From Devosia aquimaris (lineage in GTDB: Bacteria; Pseudomonadota; Alphaproteobacteria; Rhizobiales; Devosiaceae), in the NCBI RefSeq assembly GCF_020169335.1, contig NZ_JAIEZN010000001.1:1505426-1569425 (forward strand): 64,000 nucleotides of DNA. Reading direction: 5' to 3'. The notes under the pieces were generated by a model. That model was not told where the DNA came from, did not search any database, and saw only the letters and a program-made list of their open reading frames with translations. The translations under genes and the position numbers were made by a program. This document shows, in pieces, positions 46,015 through 55,122 of this stretch (position 1 is the first letter of the stretch; the number at the start of each line of letters is the position of its first letter).

Positions 46015-46602
46015 ATGCGTTTCGTTCTCTCGCTGGCCCTGGTGCTGCTCACCCCCACAATGGCATTCGCCCACCCTGGTCTTGACCATGTGATGGGCTT
46101 TTCGCACGGCCTGGCCCATCCGCTGGGCGGGCTGGACCATCTGCTGGCCATGGTGGCGGTCGGCATTCTCGCCGCGGCCATGGGCGGGCGCGCGCTCTGG
46201 GCGGTGCCGCTGAGCTTTCTGGCCATGATGGTGGTCGGCTTCGGCGTGGGCATTGCCGGCACAGGCATGCCGCTGGTCGAGACGGGCATCGCCTTCTCCA
46301 GCATTGCCATCGGCGCGGCCGCCACGCTGCGTCGCCCCCTGCCCCAGACCGCCGCCATGGCGCTTGTGGGCGTCTTCGCCCTGTTCCACGGCCACGCCCA
46401 TGGCGCCGAAATGCCGGCATCGGCTGCGGCGCTGGAATATGCCGCCGGTTTCCTCGTTGCCACGGGCCTGCTGCACCTGGCTGGCATCGCCGGCACGCTG
46501 GGCCTGACCCGGCTCGCCGGTCGCCATGCCGCTGGGATCACCCGCCTCGCCGGTGGCCTCGCAGCCCTGGGCGGCGTCGGCATCCTGGCTGGCTGGCTCT
46601 AG
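46015..46602 (+). CDS. HupE/UreJ family metal (nickel/cobalt) permease
   Basis: Inner-membrane protein of the HupE/UreJ family, proposed to facilitate nickel or cobalt uptake. Start at the ATG at 46015 with GGAAGGAA upstream; the 195 residues begin with a cleavable signal ending AFA-H, so the mature end is HPGLDHVMGF. The family motif HPLGGLDHLLAMVAVG is present, and six membrane segments follow. A His-containing loop FHGHAHGAEMP lies near the middle. No urease or hydrogenase genes are near, so the metal's destination is open. Confidence 0.88.
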   Translation: MRFVLSLALVLLTPTMAFAHPGLDHVMGFSHGLAHPLGGLDHLLAMVAVGILAAAMGGRALWAVPLSFLAMMVVGFGVGIAGTGMPLVETGIAFSSIAIGAAATLRRPLPQTAAMALVGVFALFHGHAHGAEMPASAAALEYAAGFLVATGLLHLAGIAGTLGLTRLAGRHAAGITRLAGGLAALGGVGILAGWL

Positions 46603-46621
46603 GCCCTACTATCAAAAGATC

Positions 46622-46656
46622 AAAGGGGAGACGGGCCTAAGCCCTCTCCCCTTTTT
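46622..46656. terminator. bidirectional intrinsic terminator
   Basis: AAAGGGGAGA pairs with TCTCCCCTTT (46622-46631 with 46645-46654), followed by Ts on the plus strand and, read on the minus strand, preceded by As so that the T-tract also exists there. It lies between the convergent hupE-like gene and the allophanate hydrolase gene and can end both transcripts. Confidence 0.8.
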
Positions 46657-46707
46657 CATGTCCAGAGAAATACGTAACGCCAGCGTAACGCTTGCGTTAC
46701 GCTGATG

Positions 46708-48501
46708 TTACGCCTGCTGCGCCAGGAAAGCCCGCCAATCGCCCAGATGAGAGATATCCGTGGCGCCCTCGGCGCCGATGGCCTCGCAGATGAAACCCTT
46801 GACGCTGCTGCCATCGGCCAGCACCACCGATCCGATACCGAGCGGTGACGGGATGCCGGCGACAAAGTCTCCGAAAGCGGCGCGGGGCAAGGCCCAGATC
46901 TCCATCTTGATGGCGCTGCCGCCCGAAGACACCCGCACCATGCCCGGCCGCTTGGGCGGGCCACCGGCCAGCGCATAGAAGCGATATTCCGGCGCACTCT
47001 CGACCGCGCGCAGAAAGCGGCCCTTGCGGCTGGTCAGCTGACCATTGAGCGGCAGGCCGGTCATATGCGCGCCGCAGACGGCGATCTCCATCTCGTCGGC
47101 CTCGACGGCAGGCGCCACCGGCGCCGCCTCGGCAAAGGCCCAGGCCGTGGCGCCAAGATTGTGCGGGAAATGCCGCTCCAGCCCTTGGGCCACGGCGGCC
47201 ACCAGCCCATCGGCGCCCGCCGGGGCCAACAGGGTCACGCTGCCCGGCCGGCCATCGCTGCGCCGCGCCGCTGGCACGGCAATGCCGCACATATCGAGCA
47301 GATTGACGAAATTGGTATAGGTGCCCAGCCGCGAATTGGGCCCGATGGGATCGGCCTCGAGATCAGCCACCGAATAGAAGGTCGGAATAGTCGGCACGCA
47401 GAGCAGGTCCACCCCAGCCAGCGCCGGCTCGGCCAGGCGCTTGAGCTCGGCCAGGCGATAGATGCCCCGGAAGGCATCGGCGGCGCTGAGCTGTTCGGCC
47501 GCCGTGATGATCTTGCGGGTCACCGGGTGGATGGCGTCGGGATTGGTCTTGAGCAGATCATCGATCACCGTATAGCGCTCGGCCACCCAGGCGCCCTCAT
47601 AGAGCATGCGGGCGACGGCATAGAGCGGGGCAAAATCGATCTCGACGATCTCGGCCCCCAATTGCCGCAGCGCATCGACACTGCGCGCAAAGGAGTCTGC
47701 CTGCACGCGGTCGCCGAAGAACTCGATGCTGCCGGCATCGGGAATACCCACCCGCAGCCGAGCCGGCGCCGCCGTCAGCGCCCGCGTCGGAAAGCGCCGC
47801 GCATAGGCATCGGCGGCGTCATAGGCGTTGGCCACGGAGAACACCGCATAGGCATCGGCCACGGTCAGCGCGAAGATCGAGATGGTATCGAGCGTCCGGC
47901 ACGCCGGCACCACGCCCGAGGCCGAAAGCGTGCCCAGCGTCGGCTTCAGTCCCACGATATTGTTGAGCGCCGCCGGCACACGGCCCGAGCCCGCCGTGTC
48001 GGTGCCGAGCGAAAACGTCACCAGCCCATGGCCCACGGCCACGCCCGACCCGCCCGACGAACCGCCCGGCACGATGGCCGGGTCGATGGAATTGCGCGGC
48101 ACGCCATAGGGCGAACGCACGCCGACCAGGCCGGTGGCGAACTGGTCGAGATTGGTCTTGCCGATCAAAAGCGCGCCGGCCGCCCGCAATTGCGCGACGA
48201 CAAAGGCATCCTCGGCGGCGACATATTCATAGGCCGGACAGGCCGCCGTGGTCGGCTTGCCAGCGGCGTCGATATTGTCCTTGATGACATAGGGCACGCC
48301 CCAGAGCGGCCGCGTGGGATCATAGGCGCCCAGTGCATCGGCCGCCGCCAACACCTCGGCCTTGTCCAGCAGATGGATGAAGATGGCCGGATCGGCGACA
48401 GCGGCTATGCCGGCGAACACCTGTTCGACAATCTCGCGGGGCGATGTCCCCGCCGCATAGGCGGCACGCAGGCTGGGCAGCGTCAGGGCAATGGCAGACA
48501 T
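46708..48501 (-). CDS. atzF: allophanate hydrolase
   Basis: Amidase-signature enzyme that cleaves allophanate to CO2 and ammonia. Start at the ATG at 48501 (MSAIALTLPSLRAAYAAG), 8 bases after AAGGA. The 597 residues contain the catalytic triad of the family: Lys74 in YVIKDNIDAAG, cis-Ser148 in GGSSGGSG and nucleophile Ser172 in TDTAGSGRVPAA. The C-terminal domain (from about residue 470) with ICGAHMTGLPLNGQL-like AVCGAHMTGLPLNGQLTSRK and RPGMVRV is the second allophanate hydrolase domain, so this is the full-length AtzF type, not a urea carboxylase fusion. Last gene of the biuret operon. Confidence 0.92.
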   Translation of the reverse strand: MSAIALTLPSLRAAYAAGTSPREIVEQVFAGIAAVADPAIFIHLLDKAEVLAAADALGAYDPTRPLWGVPYVIKDNIDAAGKPTTAACPAYEYVAAEDAFVVAQLRAAGALLIGKTNLDQFATGLVGVRSPYGVPRNSIDPAIVPGGSSGGSGVAVGHGLVTFSLGTDTAGSGRVPAALNNIVGLKPTLGTLSASGVVPACRTLDTISIFALTVADAYAVFSVANAYDAADAYARRFPTRALTAAPARLRVGIPDAGSIEFFGDRVQADSFARSVDALRQLGAEIVEIDFAPLYAVARMLYEGAWVAERYTVIDDLLKTNPDAIHPVTRKIITAAEQLSAADAFRGIYRLAELKRLAEPALAGVDLLCVPTIPTFYSVADLEADPIGPNSRLGTYTNFVNLLDMCGIAVPAARRSDGRPGSVTLLAPAGADGLVAAVAQGLERHFPHNLGATAWAFAEAAPVAPAVEADEMEIAVCGAHMTGLPLNGQLTSRKGRFLRAVESAPEYRFYALAGGPPKRPGMVRVSSGGSAIKMEIWALPRAAFGDFVAGIPSPLGIGSVVLADGSSVKGFICEAIGAEGATDISHLGDWRAFLAQQA

Positions 48502-48535
48502 AGGCAAAGTCCTTGCAGTTCAGAAGGTCATACAG

Positions 48536-48880
48536 TCAGGAAGTCAGCATCCGGACCGGCTTGGCCCAGATGATCAGCACGACGCAGCCCTGCGCCGAGG
48601 CGACGGCATGGGATGTGTCGGTGGGGTTGATGACCAGCGCGCCCGCGCCATAGCTGCCGGCATCATCGCTCTGGCCGCCATCGAGCACGAGGATCGTCTC
48701 GATGCCCTGGTGCAGGTGGCGCGGCACGCTGGCGCCCTTGGCATAGCGCAGCAGGGCCACCGCCCCGCCCTCGCCCTCATCATGCAGGCGGCAGATCTCG
48801 ACCCCGGGATGGAAAGGCTCGAAGGGCAAGTCCCGCCAGGCGCCGGCCAGAAAGCCGGGATGGGTAATGCTAGGCGCCAT
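48536..48880 (-). CDS. cupin-domain protein of the biuret operon
   Basis: A 114-residue single cupin starting at the ATG at 48880, overlapping the end of the upstream hydrolase gene by 11 bases (a GTG at 48889 is an alternative). The first cupin motif is [16 protein letters not shown], with two His and one Glu in metal-ligand positions, and the second is [20 protein letters not shown]. This pattern resembles ChrR-like anti-sigma cupins, but no sigma factor is nearby. Its part in biuret or triuret use is unknown; a decarboxylase or sensor role is a guess. Confidence 0.78.
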   Translation of the reverse strand: MAPSITHPGFLAGAWRDLPFEPFHPGVEICRLHDEGEGGAVALLRYAKGASVPRHLHQGIETILVLDGGQSDDAGSYGAGALVINPTDTSHAVASAQGCVVLIIWAKPVRMLTS

Positions 48881-49538
48881 GCAGGGCACTCACAATCTCG
48901 TCGGTGGTCGCCAGCCAGCCGACAATGCCACCCTGCGCCGCGATCATCTCCAGCGTCGCCCGCTTGAAGGCGGGGAAATAGCTTTCGGTGGCATCGGTCG
49001 CCAGCACGCACTCAAAGCCCCGGTCATTGGCCTCGCGCATGCTGGTCTGCACGCAGACCTCCGTGGTGACCCCGGCAAACACCAGCTGGCGAATATCGCG
49101 ATCGGCGAGGATTGTGCCCAGCTCGGTGGCGTAGAAGGCCCCCTTGCCCGGCTTGTCGATGACGATCTCGCCGGCAATCGGCGCCAGCTCCGGCACGATG
49201 TCGGCGCCGGGCTCCCCGGCCACCAGAATGCGGCCCATCGGACCGGCATCGCCGATGCGCAGCGCCGGATTGCCCCGGTTGCGCTTGGCCGGCGGACAAT
49301 CGGACAGGTCCGGAGCGTGGCATTCGCGCGTGTGGATCACGGTGACACCCGCCGCGCGGAACCCGGCAATCAGTCGGCCGACCGTGGGGATGATCGCCTG
49401 CAGCAGGGTGACATCATTGCCGAGACTCGCGCCAAAGCCACCCGGCTCGACGAAATCGCGCTGCATGTCGATGACGATCAGCGCCGTGCGTGCCGGATCG
49501 ATGTCGATGGCAAAGGGACGTGCGGAAAGTAGGCTCAT
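48870..49538 (-). CDS. isochorismatase-fold cysteine hydrolase, BiuH paralogue
   Basis: A 222-residue amidohydrolase of the isochorismatase-like fold, with the Asp-Lys-Cys triad Asp24 (VIDMQRDF), Lys129 ([14 protein letters not shown]) and Cys162 ([15 protein letters not shown]). It is clearly related to the BiuH gene three genes upstream in the operon but differs strongly in the substrate-facing N-terminal and mid regions. Triuret hydrolase TrtA, a BiuH relative described near biuH genes, is one candidate identity; ureidoacrylate-like or another amide is also possible. Start overlaps the ABC ATPase stop as ATGA. Confidence 0.85.
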   Translation of the reverse strand: MSLLSARPFAIDIDPARTALIVIDMQRDFVEPGGFGASLGNDVTLLQAIIPTVGRLIAGFRAAGVTVIHTRECHAPDLSDCPPAKRNRGNPALRIGDAGPMGRILVAGEPGADIVPELAPIAGEIVIDKPGKGAFYATELGTILADRDIRQLVFAGVTTEVCVQTSMREANDRGFECVLATDATESYFPAFKRATLEMIAAQGGIVGWLATTDEIVSALHGA

Positions 49539-51067
49539 GCGTGCCCCGCCATGTGTTGGCCGATTTCGCCAATGTCGGCGGCGCCGATGGGCGTCTCGAA
49601 GGCAATGCGTCCTTCCGACATCACCAGCACCCGGTCCGATAGTTCAAGGATTTCATCGAGATCCTCGCTGATCAGTAACACTGCCGTTCCCGAATTGCGC
49701 GCGGCCATGATGCGGGCCCGGATTTCGGCCACCGCCGAAAAATCCAGCCCGAAGCAGGGGTTGGAAATCACCAGCAGATCCACCTGCCCCGTCAGCTCGC
49801 GCGCCAGCACGGCGCGCTGCACATTGCCGCCCGACAGCGCGGCAATCGGGCTGTCGATCGAGGTGGTCTTGACGTTGTAGGCGGCGACCAGGTCGCGCGC
49901 CTTGGCGCGCATGGCGCCGGTGTCGAGCCAGAAGCGCGGCTTGCCCTGCCCGTCCTCGTCAAAATCGCGAAAAGCCATGTTCTGCGCCACGCTCATGCGC
50001 GGGGCACAGGCATTGTGCAGCGGCTCCTCGGGCAGATAGCGCACATTGGCCGCACGCGCCTGGGTGCGGCTGGCGTCATAGGGCTGGCCTTTGACTGCGA
50101 TCGCGCCGGCCTGATAGGGCCGCTGGCCGGCCAAAAGCTCCATCAGCTCGGTCTGGCCATTGCCCGACACCCCGGCCACGCCGACGATCTCGCCGGCACG
50201 GACGTCGAGACTGTCGAGGCTGATCTGCTTGAGCCCGGAGCGGTCCACCGCCTGCACGCCGCGCAGGCTGAGCACGGCGTCGCCCGGCACGCCGCTGCGC
50301 GCAGCCTTCTGCGACAGCGTCTTTTCGCCGATCATTAGCGCCGCCATATCGGCATGGCTCAGGTCAGAAACCTTGCCGCCGCCAACATAGCGGCCCCGCC
50401 GCAGCACCGAGACCTCGTCGGCATAGGCGGTCACTTCGCGGAACTTGTGGGTGATCATCAGCACGGTCAGTCCGGCCTGGACGGTCATCTGCCGCACCAT
50501 GCCGAGCAATTCGTCGGCTTCCGCTGGCGTCAGCACCGAGGTGGGTTCGTCCAGGATCAGGAACTTGCGCCCGAGATAGAGTTGCTTGAGCAGTTCGAGC
50601 TTCTGCTTTTCGCCCGCCGACAGCCGGCTGACCGGCACATCGAGCGGCACGGCAAACGGCATGGTGGCCATGAAGTCGGCCAGCGCGCCGCGCTCATCGG
50701 CCCAGTCGATCACCGCCGGCACGTCAGGCCGGTTGATGACGAGATTTTCCGCCCCCGTCAGCGACGGCACCAGGGTAAAATGCTGATAGACCATGCCCAG
50801 CCCATGGGCATGGGCAGCACGGGGATCGTCAATGCTGACCTCGCGGTCGCCGACGATGAGCTGGCCCGATGTCGGGTGGTAAAAGCCCATCATGCATTTG
50901 ACCAGCGTCGATTTGCCGGCGCCATTCTCGCCCAGCAGGGCATGGAATGTGCCGGGGCGTACTTGAATCGATACGTTATCGAGGGCGACGAAGGCCCCGA
51001 ATTTCATCGTCATTCCGACAGTCTCGACGCCGATGGGCGCCGAATCCGGCTGATCGAGGGCACTCAT
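49535..51067 (-). CDS. BMP-type ABC transporter, double ATP-binding protein
   Basis: Cytoplasmic ATPase of a nucleoside/BMP-family importer with two fused nucleotide-binding domains (510 residues). Domain 1 has Walker [11 protein letters not shown], signature [12 protein letters not shown] and Walker [11 protein letters not shown]. Domain 2 has a degenerate Walker [11 protein letters not shown], signature [10 protein letters not shown] and a degenerate Walker [13 protein letters not shown], as usual for this group. It overlaps biuH upstream and the hydrolase downstream by 4 bases each, so all are translationally coupled. Confidence 0.93.
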   Translation of the reverse strand: MSALDQPDSAPIGVETVGMTMKFGAFVALDNVSIQVRPGTFHALLGENGAGKSTLVKCMMGFYHPTSGQLIVGDREVSIDDPRAAHAHGLGMVYQHFTLVPSLTGAENLVINRPDVPAVIDWADERGALADFMATMPFAVPLDVPVSRLSAGEKQKLELLKQLYLGRKFLILDEPTSVLTPAEADELLGMVRQMTVQAGLTVLMITHKFREVTAYADEVSVLRRGRYVGGGKVSDLSHADMAALMIGEKTLSQKAARSGVPGDAVLSLRGVQAVDRSGLKQISLDSLDVRAGEIVGVAGVSGNGQTELMELLAGQRPYQAGAIAVKGQPYDASRTQARAANVRYLPEEPLHNACAPRMSVAQNMAFRDFDEDGQGKPRFWLDTGAMRAKARDLVAAYNVKTTSIDSPIAALSGGNVQRAVLARELTGQVDLLVISNPCFGLDFSAVAEIRARIMAARNSGTAVLLISEDLDEILELSDRVLVMSEGRIAFETPIGAADIGEIGQHMAGHA

Positions 51068-51741
51068 CTCAGGGCCTCGATGACGGCGGCGCTATTGCTC
51101 ACCGAGCCGAAGACGCCGCCCTGCATCTTGACCATATGGATGGCCGCCGCGTGATTGCCCGGATCGGTGGCGCCGCAGCAATCCTCGACCAGCACGCATT
51201 CATAGCCGCGATCATTGGCCTCGCGCATGGTGGTGTGGACGCACACATCGGTGGTGATGCCGGTGAGCAGCAGGTTCTCGATGCCGCAGTTGCGCAGCAG
51301 CAGATCAAGGTCGGTCGCGTAAAAACTGCCCTTGCCCGGTTTGTCGATGATGGCTTCGCCAGGCAGCGGCGCCAGCTCGTCGATGATCTCCCAGCCCGGC
51401 TCGCCGCGGATCAGGATCTTGCCGCAGGGACCGGGGTCGCCGATCCCCGCCCCCATCTGGCGCGAGCGCCAGCGCTTGTTGGCCGGCAGGTCGGCCAGAT
51501 CAGGCCGATGCCCCTCGCGGGTGTGGATGATGTGGAAGCCCTTTTCGCGCATCACCGCCAGCAGCGCCTTGATCGGTTCGATCGGCGCGCGGGTGAGGCT
51601 CAGGTCATAGCCCATGGAGTCGACATAGCCGCCCTCCCCGCAGAAATCGGTCTGCATGTCGATGATCACAAGCGCCGTATTCTCGGGCCGCAGATCGCCA
51701 TTATAGGGCCAGTTATAGGGGTCTGCCGCGATGGTGGGCAT
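51064..51741 (-). CDS. biuH: biuret hydrolase (isochorismatase-fold cysteine hydrolase)
   Basis: Predicted to cleave biuret to allophanate and ammonia. The 225 residues follow the Rhizobium leguminosarum BiuH sequence as I remember it, nearly position by position: [64 protein letters not shown] and [20 protein letters not shown]. The triad is Asp28, Lys134 and Cys167, each 8 positions before the Asp36-Lys142-Cys175 of that enzyme. It is embedded between ABC permease and ATPase genes, with an allophanate hydrolase downstream that would consume its product. Confidence 0.87.
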   Translation of the reverse strand: MPTIAADPYNWPYNGDLRPENTALVIIDMQTDFCGEGGYVDSMGYDLSLTRAPIEPIKALLAVMREKGFHIIHTREGHRPDLADLPANKRWRSRQMGAGIGDPGPCGKILIRGEPGWEIIDELAPLPGEAIIDKPGKGSFYATDLDLLLRNCGIENLLLTGITTDVCVHTTMREANDRGYECVLVEDCCGATDPGNHAAAIHMVKMQGGVFGSVSNSAAVIEALR

Positions 51742-51751
51742 GGTGCCGCTC

Positions 51752-52678
51752 CTATTTGGTAATGCTGAGTTCGCCCGGCGCGCCGGAAATGGCCTGGGTG
51801 GGAGAACTGGTTGCCACCAGCAGCCCCAGCGTCAGCACATAGGGCGCCGCGAAAAAGAGGTAATAGCCTTCCGAAACGCCGACCGACTGCAGGGCCGGCC
51901 CCAGCGCCCCGGCGCCGCCGAACAGCAGCGCGGCCCACAGGCAATTGATCGGATTCCAGCGGGCAAAGATCACCAGCGCCACGGCCATCAGGCCCTGACC
52001 GGAGGAAATGCCCTCGTTCCAGCTGCCGGGATAATAGAGCGAGAGATAAGCCCCGCCGATGCCCGCCAGCGCGCCACCAGCGGCGGTCGACCACAGCCGC
52101 ACCCAATTGGGATCAAGCCCCATGGCCCGCGCCGCATCGGTGCTGTCGCCGACCACCCGCACGATCAGCCCGACGCGCGTCGCCTTGAACATCCAGGCCA
52201 TGGCAAAGGCCAGGATCGCGCCGATCACGAACAGCACATTGACGCGCAGCGCCGCCTCGAGCTGGGGAATATCAGTCCACCAGCCCAAAGGAATGGCCGG
52301 CAGGTCCGGCGCCACGGGCTGGATATAGGGCTTGCCGAAAAAGAACGCGATGCCGGTTCCGAACAGCATCAGCGCAATGCCCACGGCGATGTCATTGACC
52401 TTGGGCAGGCTGCACAGCCAGCCATGCAGCAGGCCAAAGAGCATGCCGGCCAGGGCGGCTGCGGCCACCCCGGCCCAGGGCGAACCGGTATGGAAGGCCA
52501 CGGCATAGCCAGCCATGGCGCCGAACACCAGCGTGCCCTCGAGGCCCAGATTGATGCGGCCAGACCGCTCGGTCAGGCATTCGCCCAGGCTGACGAAGAT
52601 AAAGGGGGTGGAGACGCGGATCGCGCCGCCAATGATGGCGATGGGCACGCCCCACCAGCCGATGTCGAGGCCGTTCAT
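51752..52678 (-). CDS. BMP-type ABC transporter permease 2
   Basis: Inner-membrane permease of the BPD_transp_2 group. I start at the ATG at 52678 ([20 protein letters not shown]), which overlaps the stop of permease 1 as ATGA, giving 308 residues; the longer open frame upstream lies out of frame within permease 1. Family motifs: [20 protein letters not shown] and [16 protein letters not shown], the cytoplasmic coupling region. Eight or more hydrophobic segments are visible. Confidence 0.92.
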   Translation of the reverse strand: MNGLDIGWWGVPIAIIGGAIRVSTPFIFVSLGECLTERSGRINLGLEGTLVFGAMAGYAVAFHTGSPWAGVAAAALAGMLFGLLHGWLCSLPKVNDIAVGIALMLFGTGIAFFFGKPYIQPVAPDLPAIPLGWWTDIPQLEAALRVNVLFVIGAILAFAMAWMFKATRVGLIVRVVGDSTDAARAMGLDPNWVRLWSTAAGGALAGIGGAYLSLYYPGSWNEGISSGQGLMAVALVIFARWNPINCLWAALLFGGAGALGPALQSVGVSEGYYLFFAAPYVLTLGLLVATSSPTQAISGAPGELSITK

Positions 52679-53799
52679 GCGCGCACCCATGTTTCTGGTT
52701 TGAACAGGCGGAAGCGGCCCACCAGCGTCTCGCTGACGAGGATCGCCACGAACACCAGCCCTTGCAGCACCAGCATGGTGGCATCGGGCAGATCCAGTCG
52801 CCGCTGGACGAGACCACTGGAGGCCTCGAAGCCGGCCAGCAGCACCGCCACCGGGATGATGGCCAGGGCGTTGTGGCGGGCGAGGAAGGCGATCAGGATG
52901 CCGGTATAGCCATAGCCCGCCGCCAGCGAGCCATTGGCCGAACCGTGCACGGCGCTGACCTCGACCATGCCGGCCAGCCCGGCAAAGCCGCCGGCCAGAG
53001 CGGTGAAGCCCAGCACGAGCCGCCCCGTCGGCAGGCCCTGGATCTGCGCCGCCCGCACATTGCCGCCGACGATGCGGGCGGCAAAGCCCCAGGTGGTGCG
53101 CTCCATCACGATATAGCTGACGATACAGGCGACCAGGCCGATGCCCAGCCCCCAATGCACCGCCATGCCCGGCATGTCGGCCAGCCGATAGGCTTCCTCC
53201 AGCGGGGCGGTGGATGGTTTGTTCAGACTTGCCGGATCGCGGAACACGCTTTCGACGAAATGGTTCATCAGCGCGATGGCGATGTAGGCCATCAAGAGGC
53301 TCGATATGGTCTCGTTGACGCCGCGCCGCACGCGCATCCAGCCCACGGCGCCGATCCACAAGGCGCCGGTCAGCGCCCCAGCCACAGCCATCAGGGCAAT
53401 GCCGCCGATGCCAAGACCCGGAAAGCTGGCGCCGGTGACCCCGGCCGCAACGCCGCCGAGCACAATCGCGCCCTCGCCCCCGATCACCACCAGGCCCAGC
53501 CGGGCCGGGATCGCCACGCAGAGTGCGGCCAAGAGCAGCGGCGCTGCCCGCGACAGCGTGTTCTCCCAGGAGAAGGCCGAGCCGAACCCGGCCTGGTACA
53601 CATAGCCGTAGAATTCGATGGGCGACTTGCCCAGCAGCAGCAGGAAGACGCCGAAGGCCGCGAGGCCCGCAAGCAGCGCCAGCAGCGGCAGGGCCACCGC
53701 CTCGCTGCGCCGCATCACGGCCGCCAGGGATGGCCCGGCAGGAGCGGATGCCCCTGCCGTGCTGCTGGAAGACAGGCCCTGTGGAGTGCCCGTGTCCAT
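52675..53799 (-). CDS. BMP-type ABC transporter permease 1
   Basis: Partner permease, 374 residues from the ATG at 53799 (MDTGTPQGLSSSS), with a soluble N-terminal tail of about 45 residues before the first membrane helix. Motifs: AIPARLGLVVIGGEGAIVLG, RGVNETISSLLMAYIAIALM and RIVGGNVRAAQIQGLP, the usual first-permease signatures of nucleoside-type BMP systems. It starts 4 bases after the substrate-binding protein stop. Confidence 0.92.
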   Translation of the reverse strand: MDTGTPQGLSSSSTAGASAPAGPSLAAVMRRSEAVALPLLALLAGLAAFGVFLLLLGKSPIEFYGYVYQAGFGSAFSWENTLSRAAPLLLAALCVAIPARLGLVVIGGEGAIVLGGVAAGVTGASFPGLGIGGIALMAVAGALTGALWIGAVGWMRVRRGVNETISSLLMAYIAIALMNHFVESVFRDPASLNKPSTAPLEEAYRLADMPGMAVHWGLGIGLVACIVSYIVMERTTWGFAARIVGGNVRAAQIQGLPTGRLVLGFTALAGGFAGLAGMVEVSAVHGSANGSLAAGYGYTGILIAFLARHNALAIIPVAVLLAGFEASSGLVQRRLDLPDATMLVLQGLVFVAILVSETLVGRFRLFKPETWVRA

Positions 53800-53803
53800 G
53801 GCG

Positions 53804-54931
53804 TTACGAGATCGACCCGACGACGCCCTCGACGAGATAGTCCATGCTCTCGAGCGCGACATCGTCTTCGGCGAAACTCTGGCCTTCGGTGGCGATCACA
53901 TTGCCCTTGTTGTCCTTGAGCGGGCCCTTGATGGCGGCAAAGCCGCCCTTCATGATCTCAGCCTGGGTAGCCTCGAACTGGGCGCGCGCCTCGGCCGACA
54001 CCGCCGGACCCAGCGGGCTCATCTTGATGAAGCCCTGGGCCAGCCCGCCGCGCACGAAATTGGGAATGGTCTCGCCCGCCAGCATGGTGTTGACCATCTC
54101 GGTATAGACCTGCGCCCAGTTCCATTCCGCGCCGGTGAGATATTTGTCCGGCGCCAGCGAGGCCTGGCTGGCGTGATAGCCGCACAGGAACATGCCGCGA
54201 CCGGCGCCGGTTTCCATCACCACCTTGGGGCCATCGACATGGCAGGTGACGACGTCAGCGCCCTGGTCGGCCAGCGCATTGACCGCCTCGGCTTCCTTGA
54301 CTGCCATCGACCATTCGCCGGTGAAGATCACCTGGCAGGTGATGGTGGGATCAACCGAGCGCGCACCCAGCAGGAACGAGTTGATGTTGAGCAGCACCTG
54401 CGGAATGGGCTTGGCCGCGACAAAGCCGATCTTCTTGGTTTTGGTGGCATGGCCGGCGGCAATGCCGTTCAGATACTGGCCCATGCCGATGTAGCCGAAA
54501 TACGAGCCGACATTCATCGGATGCTTGTCGGCGCTCCACATGCCACCGGCATGCTGGAAGCGGACATCGGGGTATTTCGGCGCCATGGCCAGGATATGGG
54601 GGTCGAAATAGCCGAAGGAGGTCGGGAAGATCAGGCTCGCACCATCAAAATTGATCATGCTCTCCATGGTCTTTTGCACATCGACCGTCTCGGGGACGTT
54701 TTCTTCCTCGACCAGGGTCACGCCCTCGATGGCCTTGAGCGCCGCGGCGCCTTCGGCATGGGCCTGGTTGTAGCCAAAGTCATCCTTGGCCCCGACATAG
54801 ATGAAGCCCACCGTGAGCGGCGCGGCGCGTGCGGCCGACAGCGGCAGCAGGCTGCCCGCGGCCGCCAGACCCACCAGGCTTGCGCCCGACTTCAGGAACC
54901 CACGGCGATTGAATTGACGGTCATCGATCAT
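53804..54931 (-). CDS. BMP-family ABC substrate-binding protein with Tat signal
   Basis: Periplasmic binding protein of the basic membrane protein (Med/BMP) family, 375 residues from the ATG at 54931 with GGAGG upstream. The N-terminus MIDDRQFNRRGFLKSG carries a twin-arginine motif and the signal ends near ARAAP, so export by Tat is likely. Mature features: VGFIYVGAKDDFGYNQAHAE, IFPTSFGYFDPHILAMAP, and KIGFVAAKPIPQVLLNINSF, typical of BMP proteins that bind nucleosides or purine-like ligands. Given the operon, biuret, triuret or a related ureide is a plausible ligand. First gene of the operon, divergent from lysR. Confidence 0.92.
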   Translation of the reverse strand: MIDDRQFNRRGFLKSGASLVGLAAAGSLLPLSAARAAPLTVGFIYVGAKDDFGYNQAHAEGAAALKAIEGVTLVEEENVPETVDVQKTMESMINFDGASLIFPTSFGYFDPHILAMAPKYPDVRFQHAGGMWSADKHPMNVGSYFGYIGMGQYLNGIAAGHATKTKKIGFVAAKPIPQVLLNINSFLLGARSVDPTITCQVIFTGEWSMAVKEAEAVNALADQGADVVTCHVDGPKVVMETGAGRGMFLCGYHASQASLAPDKYLTGAEWNWAQVYTEMVNTMLAGETIPNFVRGGLAQGFIKMSPLGPAVSAEARAQFEATQAEIMKGGFAAIKGPLKDNKGNVIATEGQSFAEDDVALESMDYLVEGVVGSIS

Positions 54932-55076
54932 TGTCTCTGCCTCCAGCTGGCGGAAAACTGCTGCGTCCACAGATCGGGCGGTGCCCCCAAGGCCCGCGCT
55001 TCGACCCGCACTGTTATTCCGAGGCCGACGATTTCAGATGTTAGTGCGCATGTCTGGTGCTATCTTTTGGCTTGAG

Positions 55077-55095
55077 TGCTGCAAAAAATGCAGCA
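55077..55095. promoter_or_regulatory. inverted repeat between lysR and the ABC operon, candidate LTTR operator
   Basis: TGCTGCA (55077-55083) and TGCAGCA (55089-55095) form a 7-base inverted repeat around five As in the 191-base divergent intergenic region, 28 bases before the lysR start. LysR-type regulators bind interrupted dyads (T-N11-A) near their own divergent promoter, so this is a reasonable operator. No strong -35/-10 pair was found. Confidence 0.45.
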
Positions 55096-55122
55096 GTCCA
55101 ATCCCAGTGCCCGGAGACCGCC

